A DNA stretch of 64,000 nt, from contig NW_023503293.1 in NCBI RefSeq assembly GCF_014529535.1, forward strand, positions 7,062,844 through 7,126,843. Reading direction: 5' to 3'. Position 1 is the stretch's first letter. The number at the start of each line of letters is the position of its first letter. Below are positions 47,214 to 62,100 of this stretch, in pieces. The notes beneath the pieces are model-generated. The model was not told the origin of the DNA, searched no databases, and saw only the letters and a program-made list of their open reading frames with translations. Position numbers and translations under genes: made by a program. This DNA comes from Bradysia coprophila. Taxonomy: Eukaryota > Arthropoda > Insecta > Diptera > Sciaridae.

Positions 47214-49053
47214 TAGTTTTCTATCATTTGATGGTTTCTTTAGTTTCGAAAAATCTTGACTCACGTGGTCTGTCATCCATTGGACTGGATGAAGTCAACT
47301 AAAAAAGTAATAATATTTGAAATAGAAAAACGAATATTATTTGTCCAGATAACGCATGGCTTCTGTTCATTCGAAACTGTCTCAACACAGTATTACGAGT
47401 GTGTGTAATATGGATTCTTTTTATTAAATTATAACGTGTATGGTTCCATTACAAAATGTTAAAAGTAATATTTAAGTGCTGTTAGTTGGCTGGGGATGGG
47501 GCTTGTAGTCGTTAGTTTATATATTTGTCTGTTCAAAATATTAAAGTGTGGAAAATCGTTCAAAATTGAGCGTTCGCAGCTGAGCAAATGCTTTCTAGAA
47601 ATGTCACTAACGTTGTTTGATTACGATATTAGCTATTTTGCAATATTTTGTCAGAATTTTGAGCAATATTTACAACTAAGTAGCGGTAGTTTCTTCACGG
47701 AAAAGGTGGTGATGTCTTCCCCAGTTTATCATGGTTTATCTTCCCCAGTAATTACGATTCTTTGTAATTATGATTCTCGGACAATACAATTACCGAGGAA
47801 ATACAGTTTAAGGAACATTTTAGATTCCTTACAGATTCACAAGAATCACAATTTCTAAGCGGCTTCGAGAGAGAGACCTTAAGCCTGACCTGGTACGTTA
47901 TACATAACGAAAACAAAGTTATAACGACACTCTCATCAATGCGTGTTCAAAGAGTTGAAGTAAAAGATTTGAAATCGATCGATTGAACCGATGGTAATAC
48001 TGCTTATATGCTTGCTATCTTTATCAGCTTAAACTCGTGACTTATACTTGTAGAATGTATGGGATTTAAGTTTGGTGTTGTATTAAATGAAGAATGGATT
48101 CGAAAGTCACCATTTTGACTCCGCCAACTTGGATTCTCAAAAGGCTCTTATTAGATTGACTAGACTACAGCATGCCGATGCTAACTGCACAATCAGAACT
48201 TATACAAAATAAGTTTGTGCAGATTGAATAAAATCTTGCATTTCAAGAAACGAGATGCTATTCTAATCCTTGTACTGATTGTCTTAACGTTATTGATAGA
48301 TAAAATTAAAATGTATTTTGTTTCAATTTAATAGTTCGTATACTCTCAGGGAATGGTACTTATATTACTGTACCTGTAATTTAACAAACGTGAGGCAGCA
48401 CGTAATTATGAATTTAAAAAAAATCAATCTACGTAGACCACAAGAAGTCCACAAATCTGAGACCCAGCGAGTGAGTTTATAGCTTCGTAATTTAATAAAC
48501 TCGCAACTAATTCTGTAGCGCCCGGTAAATATTCTGCAACATCATTGAATTTATCATGATTCATGATATCATTTATCATCAAATAAACCCTTTACGTATG
48601 GCTATCATCTGTTATCGACCATGTTCAAAAAATGAAGTAGTTGATTTGAAATCAATCTATGGAAAATACTTAGATCAAATTAAGTAATGGACCCGATAGT
48701 AAAACTATTGATTTGCTGCCGTCTTTGAAAGGTTAAATAGAAAGGGATCGAATGATGTGTCGTAGGCTTTCTAGAGTAAACTGAAGAAAAATCGATAATT
48801 AGAAGCTAATGCCCGTTCATGTATCCATTTAGCTTCACAGAATATATTTTTACTGAGATTTGGGTATGACTTAAGCAAGCACATCATAAATATGACGTCC
48901 TCTTAGTTCGGCATGTAGTGTGAATACAATATCCGATACGCGAAACGTTTTCTTCTATGATTGTTCGCACAGACGATGGTATGCTTAGTGTATATCTAAG
49001 CCGTGGCATATACTCTCGACGTCATAAACTCACATTAATAACGAATCTCTCTC
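47214..49053. other. IR2 spacer, no supported gene
   Basis: Unique sequence between the IR2 arms; the two edges do not mirror each other. A 120-codon frame at 47496-47858 was not recognised. Degenerate pieces of the dispersed repeat ('gaagtaaaagatttgaaatcgat' near 47955; 'atcatctgttatcgacc' near 48605) are present. Confidence 0.6.
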
Positions 49054-52000
49054 TTTTGGGATATTTTTTCCTGTTAAGAATGGAAAAAGTAGGAAAATTT
49101 CAAAGATCCACGAACACTGAAAAAGAAAATTTTGTGAAGCCAGTGTTAACAGCCTTGCCTTAAGGAATTTGACATTAACGTCGACACACTTAAAATTGTT
49201 TTTAATTATTTACAGAGAGAACTCTCAGGAGCTGATCGCTTTCTTTGGACTATACGATTAAGTTGATTTAAATAGACTCGACACAACACAACGTGTTTTA
49301 GTAATCGTCACTGCATGTCTAAAGGCTAATGGTGTCCTTCCAGTGACAAAGTACAACGAAAAGATAAAGGACGTGGTTGATGTATTGAAGCAATTTAATA
49401 TCGACGGAAATCGGAGATCAGACAGCAGATTTTTGTTTCGAGAAAGATTATTTCTTTTAAAATCACAAAGTAACAAAAACACACCAGATATGACAACCAA
49501 CTTTTCTCTTAAAGCACCTTTATAAAGTATAAAGAGAACGCAAAGGAATTGGCAGAACTTGTGATTAAACACTTCAACATTCCCATCCGTTAGTTAAAAT
49601 GACACAAAATTTCTTCGTTCTTTTTCTGTGGGTTGGACTGCGTCAAGTCCTCCGTTATCGCTTCGGACATGGTGTCTTTTGAATTTAATGATTAAATCAA
49701 CGCTGCACGAACCCGTATATTTATTACAATCCCTAATCCCGCTGTGTTCGTGAAAATGTTCAATAGAATACACAAATTGCGTGCGCTTTTTTTTCACTGA
49801 TTTCACTATATTTTTCATGCTTGCTATGGGAACCGAAAGTAAAAATGTCAATTTTGAGGGGCAAAAGTAAACTTTCGCCCCTCAAAATTGACATTTTTTC
49901 ACTTTCGGTTCCCATAGCAAGCATTAAAAACTCAATACGTCACACGGAAAAGTACTTTCGGACCTTTGTCCTCGTGACGTAAATGACTATGTAGTACCAC
50001 TCATGCTTGAAGTGCGTTGGACAAGGATTATAATTTTTACTTTCACAACGCAGACAAGAAAATAGTCATTTTCTCCCTCCACTGAAACTTCGCAAGCCTT
50101 TGTTGCATTTGCCGTGAAAAACGTTGGTTCACCTTGGAGAAAATTTTTTAAGTTGCATCTTTTCGGATGACTCAAGTAGCGGCCTCGGTAGCGGCTCCTC
50201 GAAAGCAAATTGCCAACTTTTTTTTCCCTAGTTGAACAACTATAGATCATCTTCAATCTGTACTTTCAGACGTAACTTCACTTAAATTTCGTTCATTCAT
50301 TCATTTGTATGACTTTTTTAAACTTGGATGACATTTCGAACGCCCTTGGAGATGATCTATTGTAATCACATTTTATCGTGCAGCATAATAATTTGAATTT
50401 GATCTGTTTGCACGAGACAGTGCATGGAAGAAAAACTAACTTGCCAAATCGAAATTCACGATAATTTGGAAAACATTTGAGCGTTTAGGAGTGTCATCGC
50501 CGCGGTGGAATACGAAAGGGCATGAATGGAAATGGTTTTGTAGAACAATTAATATCGTCATCAAAACGAATTTATCACAGTTACTACAAGCAAGTGTTCC
50601 CAGTTATAATTTCAACAAAACAGTGACGAACCGTTATAATAAATTTCGATGATGAAATAAAGAACGAATTTCAATCGAACAAGGACGTTGGCGTAAGACA
50701 TAATTTATAATTTTTGTACAGCCTGGGACAGTCAAAAAAGTGCATTTTTATTCTATACGTGTTTCATCTGAAATCGATAAACACGAAAATCATAAAAATA
50801 CATTTTTTTGACTGTCCTTGGCTGTAGGCTCGAGAAAGAATAAAAACAGAAAATAAAAAACTAAAATGAAAAACTAAACATTGTCCACAGTTTGATACAC
50901 TAAAGGGGACGAACACAGAACGTTCTGATCATATTCTATTTTTAGCATTTAAAATGTGAGATATTTATAGAATATACAAAAAAATTTTGTTCGCAACCAA
51001 GTGTTGTATTGTTGAGAACATTAGCATAATCATTATATGTATCGGAAATAATATGAGGAAAATTGTGTTACTTTACCGTTATTCCTGAAACAAATAAACT
51101 TTGGAGGAAAATATAAAATTGGTATAGTCCTTCAGCGCATTACACATTTTATTAAATATCGTGAACGTACAACACTACATACAAGCAATAGATTTTGCAC
51201 ATTCATACACAAAACAATCGTTTTTAGGATATTATATGGTGGAGAGAGAACACACACACAGACCTATATAATGTGATGTTGTCAATGCGCGCAGTAGGTT
51301 AGTGGTGTAAAATTCAGTTCGCAAGAATGACGTCATTCGGGGTTAGTGCCCCATTCAAAGAAGAAAAAAACGAGGTCATGTTAGATATTTGTACCACCAC
51401 CTTATAATGTGGAGAATATGATATTTCGTAATATTTTTTTTTCTGTTCATTCAAATATGAATGAAAGGAGAGAACATTTATATGATTCCGTTGAATATTA
51501 TAAATGATTCAAGACGCATCTATTTCAGACAAAACGTTAAACTGTCGTTTGAAAGATTTTTCATTGTCATCTGTTACCGACAACGATGACAAAAATGAAG
51601 CGATTAGTCTTGGGTACTCGGGGGTTCCAAATGATGTCACGCTATTCTATTGAATTTTATGTTCTATGTACTCTCCCTCTTAGTCACGTCGAAAACGTCA
51701 TGATTAACACAAATTTGTTAGAACCATCACATTTTCTTGAGCAACACCTCCCCCCATAATGTCGTGAAGTTAATTGTGTATACTAACCCTCGACTGATAT
51801 GAAAAAGCAAAACTAATTTTAAAACTATGAGACAAAAGATTGTTTATCAAACTCACAACAAACAAGTGAAGTAATAGATTTGACGATTGTAATGATGATT
51901 TCATTGTCTGTAGTAATGTTAACTAAGTGTTAAAGAGTCTGTTCAAGAATGAAATATTAGACGTCGTTGAGAGTGTACTGTCTGATAAGAAATTTGCTTG

Positions 52001-55000
52001 ACATCTCTTGCATCGATAAAAAACAATTAAAAGGAATGGAAACCAACAATCTATTTTTCCCCCAAGTCAAAGTCTTTTTTGTTTGACGGTAGATCCATCC
52101 TCAAGAAATGACATTGAATGTAGAATGTTATCTATATACTGAGTATGGTAAGGGATATTAAAATTTTAAATATTAACGGAAATACCTGTAAATTGTACGC
52201 GATAGATGATTGCTGAACGTATTAACAAATTGTGTATGATTATTGTAGAAATCATCAAGAAATGGTGGTATAACGAATTAAAATACGAAAAACATTTAAT
52301 TTTGAATTTTTCATGCCTCCTTGCTATCTCAGCTTTTCGGTATTTTGTTGTCAATAAAGGTTTAAATAATTTGTGTAAATTGAACATTTTCGTCCGTAAA
52401 TATTTTATGTAAAAATAGGAATTTACCTTTTCATTTCGAAAAATTATTTTTGATTCATTTAAATAAATGGAATTCTTATAAAATGATTTTCGGATAACAG
52501 AATCAAGACCAAAAATAAAGTTTGTTTTTCTCACTTTTTCCTTGCTTTCGTTTATTTTAAAATTATTTAAACTTAACATTTAAAATTTGTTAAACGTGAT
52601 CACACATCATACTGAACATAGCACATTTTCCAAACAACAAAATTTCTTAGTCACATTCATCCGTAAAATAAGCTCCAAGATTCCAGAGAACTTTGTTGTT
52701 TCGCATTGAAAACTAAACTGATTCCATTCACATCATGGCAAAACAAGCGATAAGGGTTGCTCTACGTCTGTATATATCTTCTTTTTTTTACCCCAACATT
52801 CAGCACAGAGTACCATCCACTTCTGCCGTATATATACATTTTCGGATGGTGGTGAGAGTTGGTGAGCTTTTCAATACCCTCCGAATGTTGATACATGAAT
52901 TTTCTTGGTGTATTATCCAAACTCAGGCGCGCTCTGTGTACTTGTATTGCATATTTTTGAATGAATCTTTAATCTGATTGGTCCATTCACTTGATGACGT
53001 CATCACATTGATATATTCTTTTCGGCTTGTTCTATGTTCTCTATGTGTCGAAAATATTAGTGTATGTCATTAATTCTTTCTTCCTCTACTTGTTATATGC
53101 TTTTTCGTACCTCAATGCCATTTTTAAATGATATTACGTTTTCAACAATTAAACTTTTTCCAAATTGGTTTTGTTGCGTGTTCTTCTTTTGTCGACATTT
53201 TTTTGTTGTGTACATCGTTGACAATAATTGTTACACAAAGGTAACCTGTACGATTTATTGTATCGAACAGGCTTGCAAAATTAATAAAAACTAAGGTAGT
53301 TCCTTCTACCTACGAAATGTAGAAGATGTAGTCAGATAACCTATAATAGAACTATGGCCGAGCTTTCAACGTTTGCCGTTAGCTGTTAACCTGACCAGGT
53401 TACCTGATCGGATCATTGTCAATTCACATATTTTTCAGAAGACGCTGTTGTTTAAGAGCAAAGGTTAACTCAGCGTAGAAGGAAAAATGTACTGTCACCA
53501 CTCCTCTAAATTCGATAATCATTATGGAATATCACATTTTCACTCATCCTCCAAATGTTTTTTTTAAGGATGTCTGTTAGGAAGTAGAATCTTTAGAACC
53601 TTTAGATTCTCCATAAGTTAGATAAATAGAAAATAGATTTGATATAGTTGAAACGCCGAAGCGTAGACAGCTATAACGAGCTAACGTACAAGAAAAACGT
53701 TTCATCTGTGGTAATCTAAATTTATTTTTTTCAAGTACCACATTTGGTATCTCGGGGATTGAGAAATAATACCACCAGACAAGACTCACCGAAAATGAGT
53801 CATTGCTTCATTGACATAAGCATCGTCACGATATAGTGAACTAAACAGATCTGTTAATTTTTGGAACAATGAATTTCAAAGAAGGACTTTTTTGGACATC
53901 TTACCATACTTTCCTCAACTTTCCCAAAAAATAGATCCATTTGGAAAATGTTGGAAAATTTTAGAAAATTTCTTCAAATCAGCTACAACTGCCTGTGACT
54001 TTACTATGTCGCTTGACGTCATATTTCATTAAGATTCGTTTGGAAATGTAAACACAAACAAAAACCAACTTGAAGGCAGCACTGCTAAAAGATGTGCTAA
54101 ATAATTAACAGCTGTCTCTATTATGGGCAATCAACAGTAATCTACTTAGTGACCCTGTGTGATAATGTACAAAATCTACCGTAAAGTCCATAGCGCCATT
54201 GACATAACAGTCATTTCAATTTTTATCAAAAAAGACTTGTTGCAGTTTAAAAATAATAATAATTTACCGTTTAAAGGAAGGTCAGAGCAAGAATTTAATT
54301 GAAACAGAAAATATCAATCAGACAAATTGGCAATAACTTCGCATTGCATTGCTTTTTCCATACATTATCCGGTAAAATTTCATTTTTCCACATTCTCGAC
54401 ATTGTCTTGATTTTAAGAGAATTTTATTATTCGAAAAATTTTCGTAAGATAAACTCTAATTCATTCTTGCTTTTGAGGTTTTTTTTTCTGTATATCATAT
54501 CGATGAGGGATGGGGTAAATTTTCTTCTGCGCAAATTCGGTTTTCATACGAAACCATTCTCCTAGCTTCTGATGACGTAAATGAAACAGAAAATACTATT
54601 ACGAGTTGACTAGTGGGTTATTGGGTCGAAATGCTGAATGCAACCGAAGAGGTTGATAAACTCTAATTTATTTTAAATAGAAACTTTTTTTGAAAAATGA
54701 AAATATTTTTTTTAATTCAAATTCCAATCGAAAAGAATGCAACTAATTAACCAAAAATCAAATGCATTCATACAGTTTCCTCAATTACGGTTTTGATTCC
54801 TTTTACCTTTCAGAAAAGGCAAGCGACATAATCGTTGAATCTAGTACCTTTTCTGTTCAAAGTATCACCACCTGCTTGATGGAAGAATCTCTACTTCATT
54901 TGTTTTAGCGTACGCTTCGTTATATAAAAACAACTCTAAACGGAAGTCATTGCTTATTTTAGTCGATAACAGATGATCAGCATTTTCTGAATCACATTTA

Positions 55001-58000
55001 CAATCATTGGACTTTCAAATTCAAATTCATTTTCTAAAAGGAAAACGCATCGGTGGTTGCTTTCATTCAATTTATCACAATCAGGGCAATTCGCCAACCT
55101 CAGACTGAGATATTTTTTTGTGGAAAGAAAAACAAAATTAGTTTGCGAAGACTAATTACTGAGACAACTGTAGAGTGTGAATTGATGACTGATGATCATC
55201 ATTGGCTCTTGAAACATTGTAAATATTAATATTGATTGTTGTTGCAAAGAGAGTAGGTGCTAAGACATTCTTTCAGAGGATCGATGTGATGAGATTGAAG
55301 ACTGGTTTCTCTGAAGTGCAAATGTCTTCAAGTTCGTTTCAGTTGTCTATATGTATTTTAAAATTTTTCATTTTTCGTTGCATGTTTACGATGATCGACA
55401 GGATCGTGCGTTATTTTTCGTCTTAAGCTAATTGTTTTGAAAAATATGAATTTAGTGCTCTTGAGTAATCGCTTTAAATCAGCGTTAGGAACATAACTTT
55501 CTAATTGTAGATCTACATTTTTGAAACAACGCCTGCCACATTTATTGTGCTAGCCAGCTTATTTTTCTGGTGTTAATATAGTTAGACAATTTAGTGGGAC
55601 GAATCCGACGCAATTTTATTCAGTCGTTTTTCAGAGGGTCCACTGATACAACCTCATGATTTATTAATGTGACAAATGATGAAAATTTCTTGTTAGAAAT
55701 TAACCGATCCGAGGCGAGGCCGATATAAGTAATGTAATATAGGACATGTGGCGGAGATTGTGTCGTACATAATGTGTCTTCTACTCCTACCAACGGATTT
55801 CACCCTGAAACTACGAGGTCTCACTGTTTCTTCTTGTGTTCATATGAACGAACAAAAGAAAGACAATAGAAGACTCGTATTACAGTAGTGGTTAACAGTT
55901 TTGAAGGTGTTTATTACGAACAAATGTAATTTATGATGCAGTTTTGATGTCATTAAGATTTTCAGTTCTGTCTGTAAATGCTAATGCTGACGAAATTAAA
56001 AAAACTAACCTCGAAAATAGCGAACATAAATCTGCTTCAATAAATTTATGATTTTGTACAACAAGGACAAACGTGTAAATAAGTTAATTCGTTAAATAAT
56101 ATTGCTTCTAAAGTACACTTGAATTTTCAATATTTATTAGACCTTGCCGCTCGCAAATGAATGACATGACGTCAAAACAGTATAATCACCGACGTCACGG
56201 GAAACATTTTCTCAAAACAGAGAACCGGGTTATACAACACATAGTGCAAATATAATACTGTGTGTACATAACTCACTTCCCCATAATATATAGTTTGCAG
56301 GTACAAATGTACATTTAGTTGTAATAAAAAACAAAAACGGCAGCAAAGGAAAAGAAAATTTCTTTCCCTTCATTTGTTGTCTTTTATTTCCCATTTAACT
56401 TTTGTTGCAATTTACAGGAATATGACACGGTTACAGTGTAATTAAATGTATTATGAAATAAAACGTTAATCACAGAAATATAATACGAAACAAAAGAAAA
56501 CAAATAAAATTTCGAAGGAAATGTTTCTTGTTGTTGTTGCTGTTGTTGTAATTATTCTCTAACAAGTTAAGTGTAACAGCATCTCAGCATTGTACGGTGG
56601 CGGGTAAAAATGTTCTATATAAAAATTCCCTTTTTTTTATTCATGTACATTTTCTTTAAAGAATAAGAAAAACGGTCATACGTGATGGGTGGCGTTTGAC
56701 GTCATCGGCTACATGAAATTGGGTCAGTGGGAAAACTGAATATTTTCCTGAGCCACACTATACATTGTGTATAATATTCGTAAAGGTTGTGCACCTTTTG
56801 GCTGGGTTCATGCGTACTATATTATCATATAAATGAATGTAGGGCATGAATGACGTGTATTCTATTTGATGGGAAGGAAGAGGGTTTTTTTTCGTTTCAA
56901 TGTTTTTTTTTGTTTTGGTTCATTTAATTTTCTTAAACTTTGTTAAATTTTGAGGTTTTTTTTAGGTTTCAGTTGATTCCGAAATTCGTTATTCAATGGC
57001 TTAGGATCAATAGGGTGAATTACAATCTAAGCTATCCTATAACAGAATTGTTGACATTGTAAAATTCATTGACTATATGAAGCAGCTCGTAGGTCTTCGG
57101 GAAATCCTGCAAACATTTAACATTCGCAAAAAAAGCCTTTAAGCACAAATTTTTTTCTAAACGACGTTCAAAATACGCAACGATTTTCCCGAATTCTCCA
57201 CAAAAGCAATTCAAAAATCTTATGTACCATTTGCCATTGCGACGACAGTAAAAAAGGTTCCCTTTTATTTTGTGCGATTTCTTTTCCTTCAGATTTGATA
57301 CTGGAGTTTAACGTCAAGTTTATGCTATTGTCAGCCTTAACCTTTTTGTGAACTGCCAACGTATCGTAACAGAATCATTCAATCACTTTTTTTGTTTTGT
57401 TTTGGCTAGGGTATAACACAACATCTTTTACTTCATTTGTTTAACAATTTATTTTACTATATAAGACCTCATTAATCGTAGGTCATCGCTTATATGTGCT
57501 GTCGATAACAGATGGTTAAACATTTGAAGTGGTCTTGAATCCTCCTTGAGATGGATATTCTCTTTCTCAATGTTTACAACATTCTCACAGTGTCGAAAAT
57601 GTCACTTTAAATCTACATCTTATTTTAACAATAGTTTCGAAATGTATTACATTTCGGTACTAAAAGGACATGCATAAACAATCGTAATCACATTATATCT
57701 ACTAACATTTCTTTGTTTTGTACACTAAACGAGACACCACACGAGCTGAATTGGAGTTGAACAAAACATCGTGTGCGCAAAACTTTCTTATTTCGAAATA
57801 TCGCTTTATCGCACTAGTGCCGAATTTTTTAAAGAATACCTTTCTGTGCCCTTCTTTTGTCCGTAAATGGTTACCAGAATGGCTGTTTATTCGTATTCCC
57901 GAATACAGCATAATGATTTTGAGCTGCCCATTTCAAAAGTTGAGAATCAAAATGAAAATGGTGATTTTTACAAATTTTAACCAATTTCGTTATTATTTTC

Positions 58001-58444
58001 GCTGGACGGCCAAATTCTGCAAAAGATTTTCATCTGAAAACGGGATCATTCATTGACGTCATCATCGGTGTATATAGAATGGAACAAAGTATTCTGTAAT
58101 ATAGGAAATCGTTGATTCGTGCCAGAGAGCATCTAAATATACTGTGAATGATATTACGTATATATGTATGTCGTACAATATACATATACATAATGTGCTG
58201 TGGAAATCATGTTCCATGGGAACTCTTGCTTCTATAAATAGATTTTGTTGAATTTTATACTTTTGCTGTATGTATGAATGGATTCGGAATGGATATTGTA
58301 GTACATGTAGCATATTTGTGTTACATTTAAAAAAAAAATTATTCGCGAAAATAAGTTATTATTATTCGGTACACAGTAATGCTCCGTGGAGCGAATTCTA
58401 ACAGTATATGTACAAAACCCAAAGAAACAAGCCAATTACCATTT
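49054..58444 (+). repeat. Inverted repeat IR2, right arm
   Basis: Counterpart of 38138-47213, about 300 bases longer. A 137-codon minus-strand frame at 52166-52579 is open here but broken by indels in the other arm (about 43700-44200), so it cannot be trusted as a gene. Contains one copy of the dispersed repeat at 57415-57525. No recognised protein. Because the sequence continues without a break into 58445 and beyond, this arm is probably the genuine locus. Confidence 0.93.
57415..57525 (+). repeat. Dispersed repeat with TATATAAG core, copy C
   Basis: 'cttttacttcatttgtttaac', 'ttactatataagacctcattaatc', 'gctgtcgataacagatgg' in the same order as at 9105 and 27535. Mirrored at 39040-39135. Confidence 0.6.
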
Positions 58445-59004
58445 ATGTTAGAATATCTTTTTGTCTAGATTTTATGAATGGAAATAATTCACTCATACAT
58501 GAAAAAGAAAAAAAATCAGAAGAAAATTTTGCTACAAATAAGTAACCACGGTCGTTTCGTTGAAAATAAATAAATACTGAAAGTAGAATCGATTACCTTA
58601 TTACATATTGAAAAGTCGGAAAGTGTGATTCATGTTTTCTTACCCGACAATAAAATGTAGTGAAACTATCCAAAAATTTATAAATTCAAACGAAAAATAG
58701 CACTGGATGCCGAAGGCAAGTCTGGCAATGCATCTTGTGCGTAAAACATCACTTTGATACAAGTGCCGAAGAGGATGTTTTTTTTTACAATTAACGGTAA
58801 AAATTCTTAAAACAGACAGACTAAGCACTCCGAAAAATCACTAGTGCGAAAGATTAGGTCATTTCGATATCAAAGTGACCTAAAATGACTTTCGTAACAT
58901 TACGTCAGTCTTCATTATGACATCCGGGCTTCCACAGTTTTAAGTCATTTCCGGACGAGGTGGCATTTACTTGAAAATAATCTTAAAATGTGGAATTACA
59001 ATGT
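58445..59004. other. Gene-free stretch
   Basis: AT-rich, no supported gene. An imperfect 'tcatttcgatatcaaagtgacctaaaatga' palindromic patch lies near 58859-58890. Confidence 0.4.
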
Positions 59005-59165
59005 GTGCACAGATAGAAATATGGACCCAGATTTAAATCTTTTAAAATAGACCTAATCTTTTGTGTAATTAAAATTTAGTCGCTCATGCACCTTACGAGA
59101 TTTGAATCCGGGACCTACAACTCACCGGCCCCGAATCTTCGCACTAGGCTATTACGTAGGAGTTT
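59005..59165 (-). repeat. SINE-like element, reverse strand
   Basis: On the minus strand an A-box-like TAGCCTAGTGC (59151-59141) and a B-box-like GGATTCAAATC (59109-59099) are spaced as in a tRNA. The tail 'gggtccatatttctatctgtgc' then matches the element at 31930-32160. Confidence 0.5.
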
Positions 59166-62100
59166 ATTTCGAACCGTTGTCACAGAAAGAAAATTCGATT
59201 AAAATACGTCCTTTAATACCAAATCGAATGTAATCCCACGCGGACCTAAAATTTTAATACCAAATTTTTATCTGTGTGGAAATTACCAAGGGGAAGGTTG
59301 ATCATAAGAAACCTTGGAGGCCATTGTCCTTTATTTTTTCTATCGACCTATATTCCACTGCGTCCTTTGACTCGTCTCGCCCTTCCCACTGAATATGACG
59401 TCGTTTTTGAATACTACCTTTGTTTGTTAAAGTTTGCAATGAAATCTCAAAAGGTTCCCATCTAGGTTCTTGAGCATGAATAGAGTTTGTTTCTGAAGCC
59501 TTAAAATTCTTTTTTTTAAATTAAATTCTTGACCCGGTTGCATTGAATGTCTAATTTATTTCCTCTTTTCCTCTAATTGTTGACGAAAATTAAGCGACAT
59601 TATTTTCCATCGGTTTTAGTGCAGATCCTTTTTTCTTCTTCAAAAATTGAATGTATTCGATGGAAATTTGCGTAAAATGATACCATTCACATCATTTATA
59701 TATTATTCGTTTCCTACTGTCTTAGCATAGCAAATCCATTCATTACTAGCAAATTTCATTGAAAAATATTTCCGAGCATGGATGTGTGTGACCCACTTTT
59801 CTGCCTTCGATGCTCATCACCGAAAAATGTATGTTGTGAATGTATTGATGTGATGCATTTTCTCTCCATTTTCTACTATCTCCATTCAAAATTTCATCCC
59901 TCCGTGGTGAAGCACTCTTTCCTACAGGATTCGCGTACTATGTGTATTGTGAGAGAGTGTAGAGATAGAATTCACCTTTAACGCGTCTGTAAACTCGCCG
60001 AATATATCTCACAACATCCTTGTATTGTAATGTCATGACGTCAGCATTATGATGTCCTCAGTCTACATTCGTTTTTCGTACAGTTTAATAAAATATAGGA
60101 CGATTTTCGTCGAGGTTAGTTAGGAAAAAATTGAGTTAACTAGAAAAACATTTCGTTCTTGTTTTTTGGTAGAATCGAAGAAAACGATTTTATTATCGGA
60201 ATATTATGGGATGGAATTATATTGATAAATCATCCATGTAGCGAAGCTCAGATCGAACACCGCACAATTACCTCGGTCAACAATGCACATCTGAAAATAT
60301 ATATTTAAATGGAAAAAGTTAATGACCACGAACCACTATTTATAGCCATGTTTTCTTTGGGTTCCGTTGTCGTGATACATTATGTGTCTATCTCGGGAAA
60401 AAGGTAGATGATGCGTTTTCTCGATTAATTTGTATACCACAAAATACACCTTTAAAAGGCCACTTTTGGACTGCGTTATAGAAGCGTTTTTTCTTTTCAA
60501 TAATGCTAACAATTTCAGAAAGCATTAATATAAGTGTCTTACACTTTGAAGTGCTAGATTTGTCAAGCCGACTATGGCACAACATATTCATCTGTTCGTC
60601 GAGAGATCGAGGCCAGGACATGAAGCGGATAGTGTTGGTAGGTCTAGGAAACATCTAACTTAAAACATTATTACTCCAAGTAATTTCGTGGGCATAGAAT
60701 AGTCTATAACCATTTAGCATATCATAGATCTGTCAAGACAAAAAAAAACAATTTTAAGGGAATCAAATTTACCGACAGTTTCATCTAAGATTCTTCGGGA
60801 GACTCTTGTTGAACAGCTCACAAAGGTTCAATTGCAAAAACTAGTGCATAAATACCCAACCCATACTGACTTTGGTTTTATCATCCTATCATCCACCAAC
60901 AATATTTTTATTGAAAAGACAAAGTCTTCACGACCCCCAAAGAACTTACAATTACTTTTTCGTCATCTACTACGCCTACAAAAATGCGAAAATTTTAGAC
61001 GTTCATAGAATAAAAATTGAACGAAGAACCTTCCTATTGTCGAACTCTTTTTTTTAAATTCCACGAAATTGGATTTTCCATTTTTTTTTTTTGAAATTGA
61101 GATGATTCTACTGAAACTGTTGTCGACATATTGCAGTGCTGATCAAAATTTTAAAAAGTTATTTTTATTCTGAAACCAGAATTCAAACAATCCACCTACA
61201 GACGGTTGACAAACTTCATTCCATCCGCATTTAACTCGGTTGATTTATAAAATGATGGTGTGTGCAAACTACCTTTTGTGTTATAATATGTTCATCTAAG
61301 CTGAACATCGCTCGTGGTTTATTTTTTGAAGATCTTTCGACGCGGAGGCGTTAGCGTTAGCGGAGGCTTTGACTTCCTCTAAAAAAGTTGACCAACTAAT
61401 CCAGGGAACAATAGGCAACCATGGGCAAAATTTTAAATTTTTTCTTCCATTGACCGATATTTACCGGAAATTATCATAAAATGCACCATCTCAACCGATG
61501 TTAAATGTTTTGGAAGTTGACACGGATCTAAACTGTGTCACCTGTTCCTCTTGTTAGGTTCGATAGATAATTCAGTTTTCATCTGAATGCCTTTAATCAG
61601 GACATATTTTCCTCAGAGTGTTTTCCTCATTATATCTGTTAGAATTGAATCTGTGTCTACTCTCACACACACCAAAAAGGAACATTCAAATGAACGGTAG
61701 TCAGATTAAAAATTTGTACCATTTAAACAAATAAAAAAAAAATACATTTTTCCCTCTATCACTCCATCAGATTGTCTATATGACTCATGTCCAAACATTG
61801 AACGACACCCTCATTTCGAGAATATTCTGCAATCAGATGTATAACCTTAGAAGTATCAAATTTGACAAAAAAAAATTCAATGAGAAAATGTAACGAAAGT
61901 TGTACATTGAACTACTTTATAAATTTACACACGGAATTTCCTTGGCAGATATTTAGAAAAAAAAGTATTTCGATAAAAAAAAACATTTCGTATTACTAAT
62001 TTCTCATGTTTGTGTGGTTGTATAGTTACCGTTAGCTACCAAAGTTTTCGAACATAAAAACAATTTATGAAAAACAGTAACTGCGGTGACCCGCCCGATT

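Noticed and set aside
47496..47858. 120-residue frame in the IR2 spacer
   Set aside because: No recognised motif, no splice context, low-complexity composition.
52166..52579. 137-residue reverse-strand protein
   Set aside because: The mirror arm near 43700-44200 breaks the frame by indels, no motif is recognisable, and composition is AT-driven.
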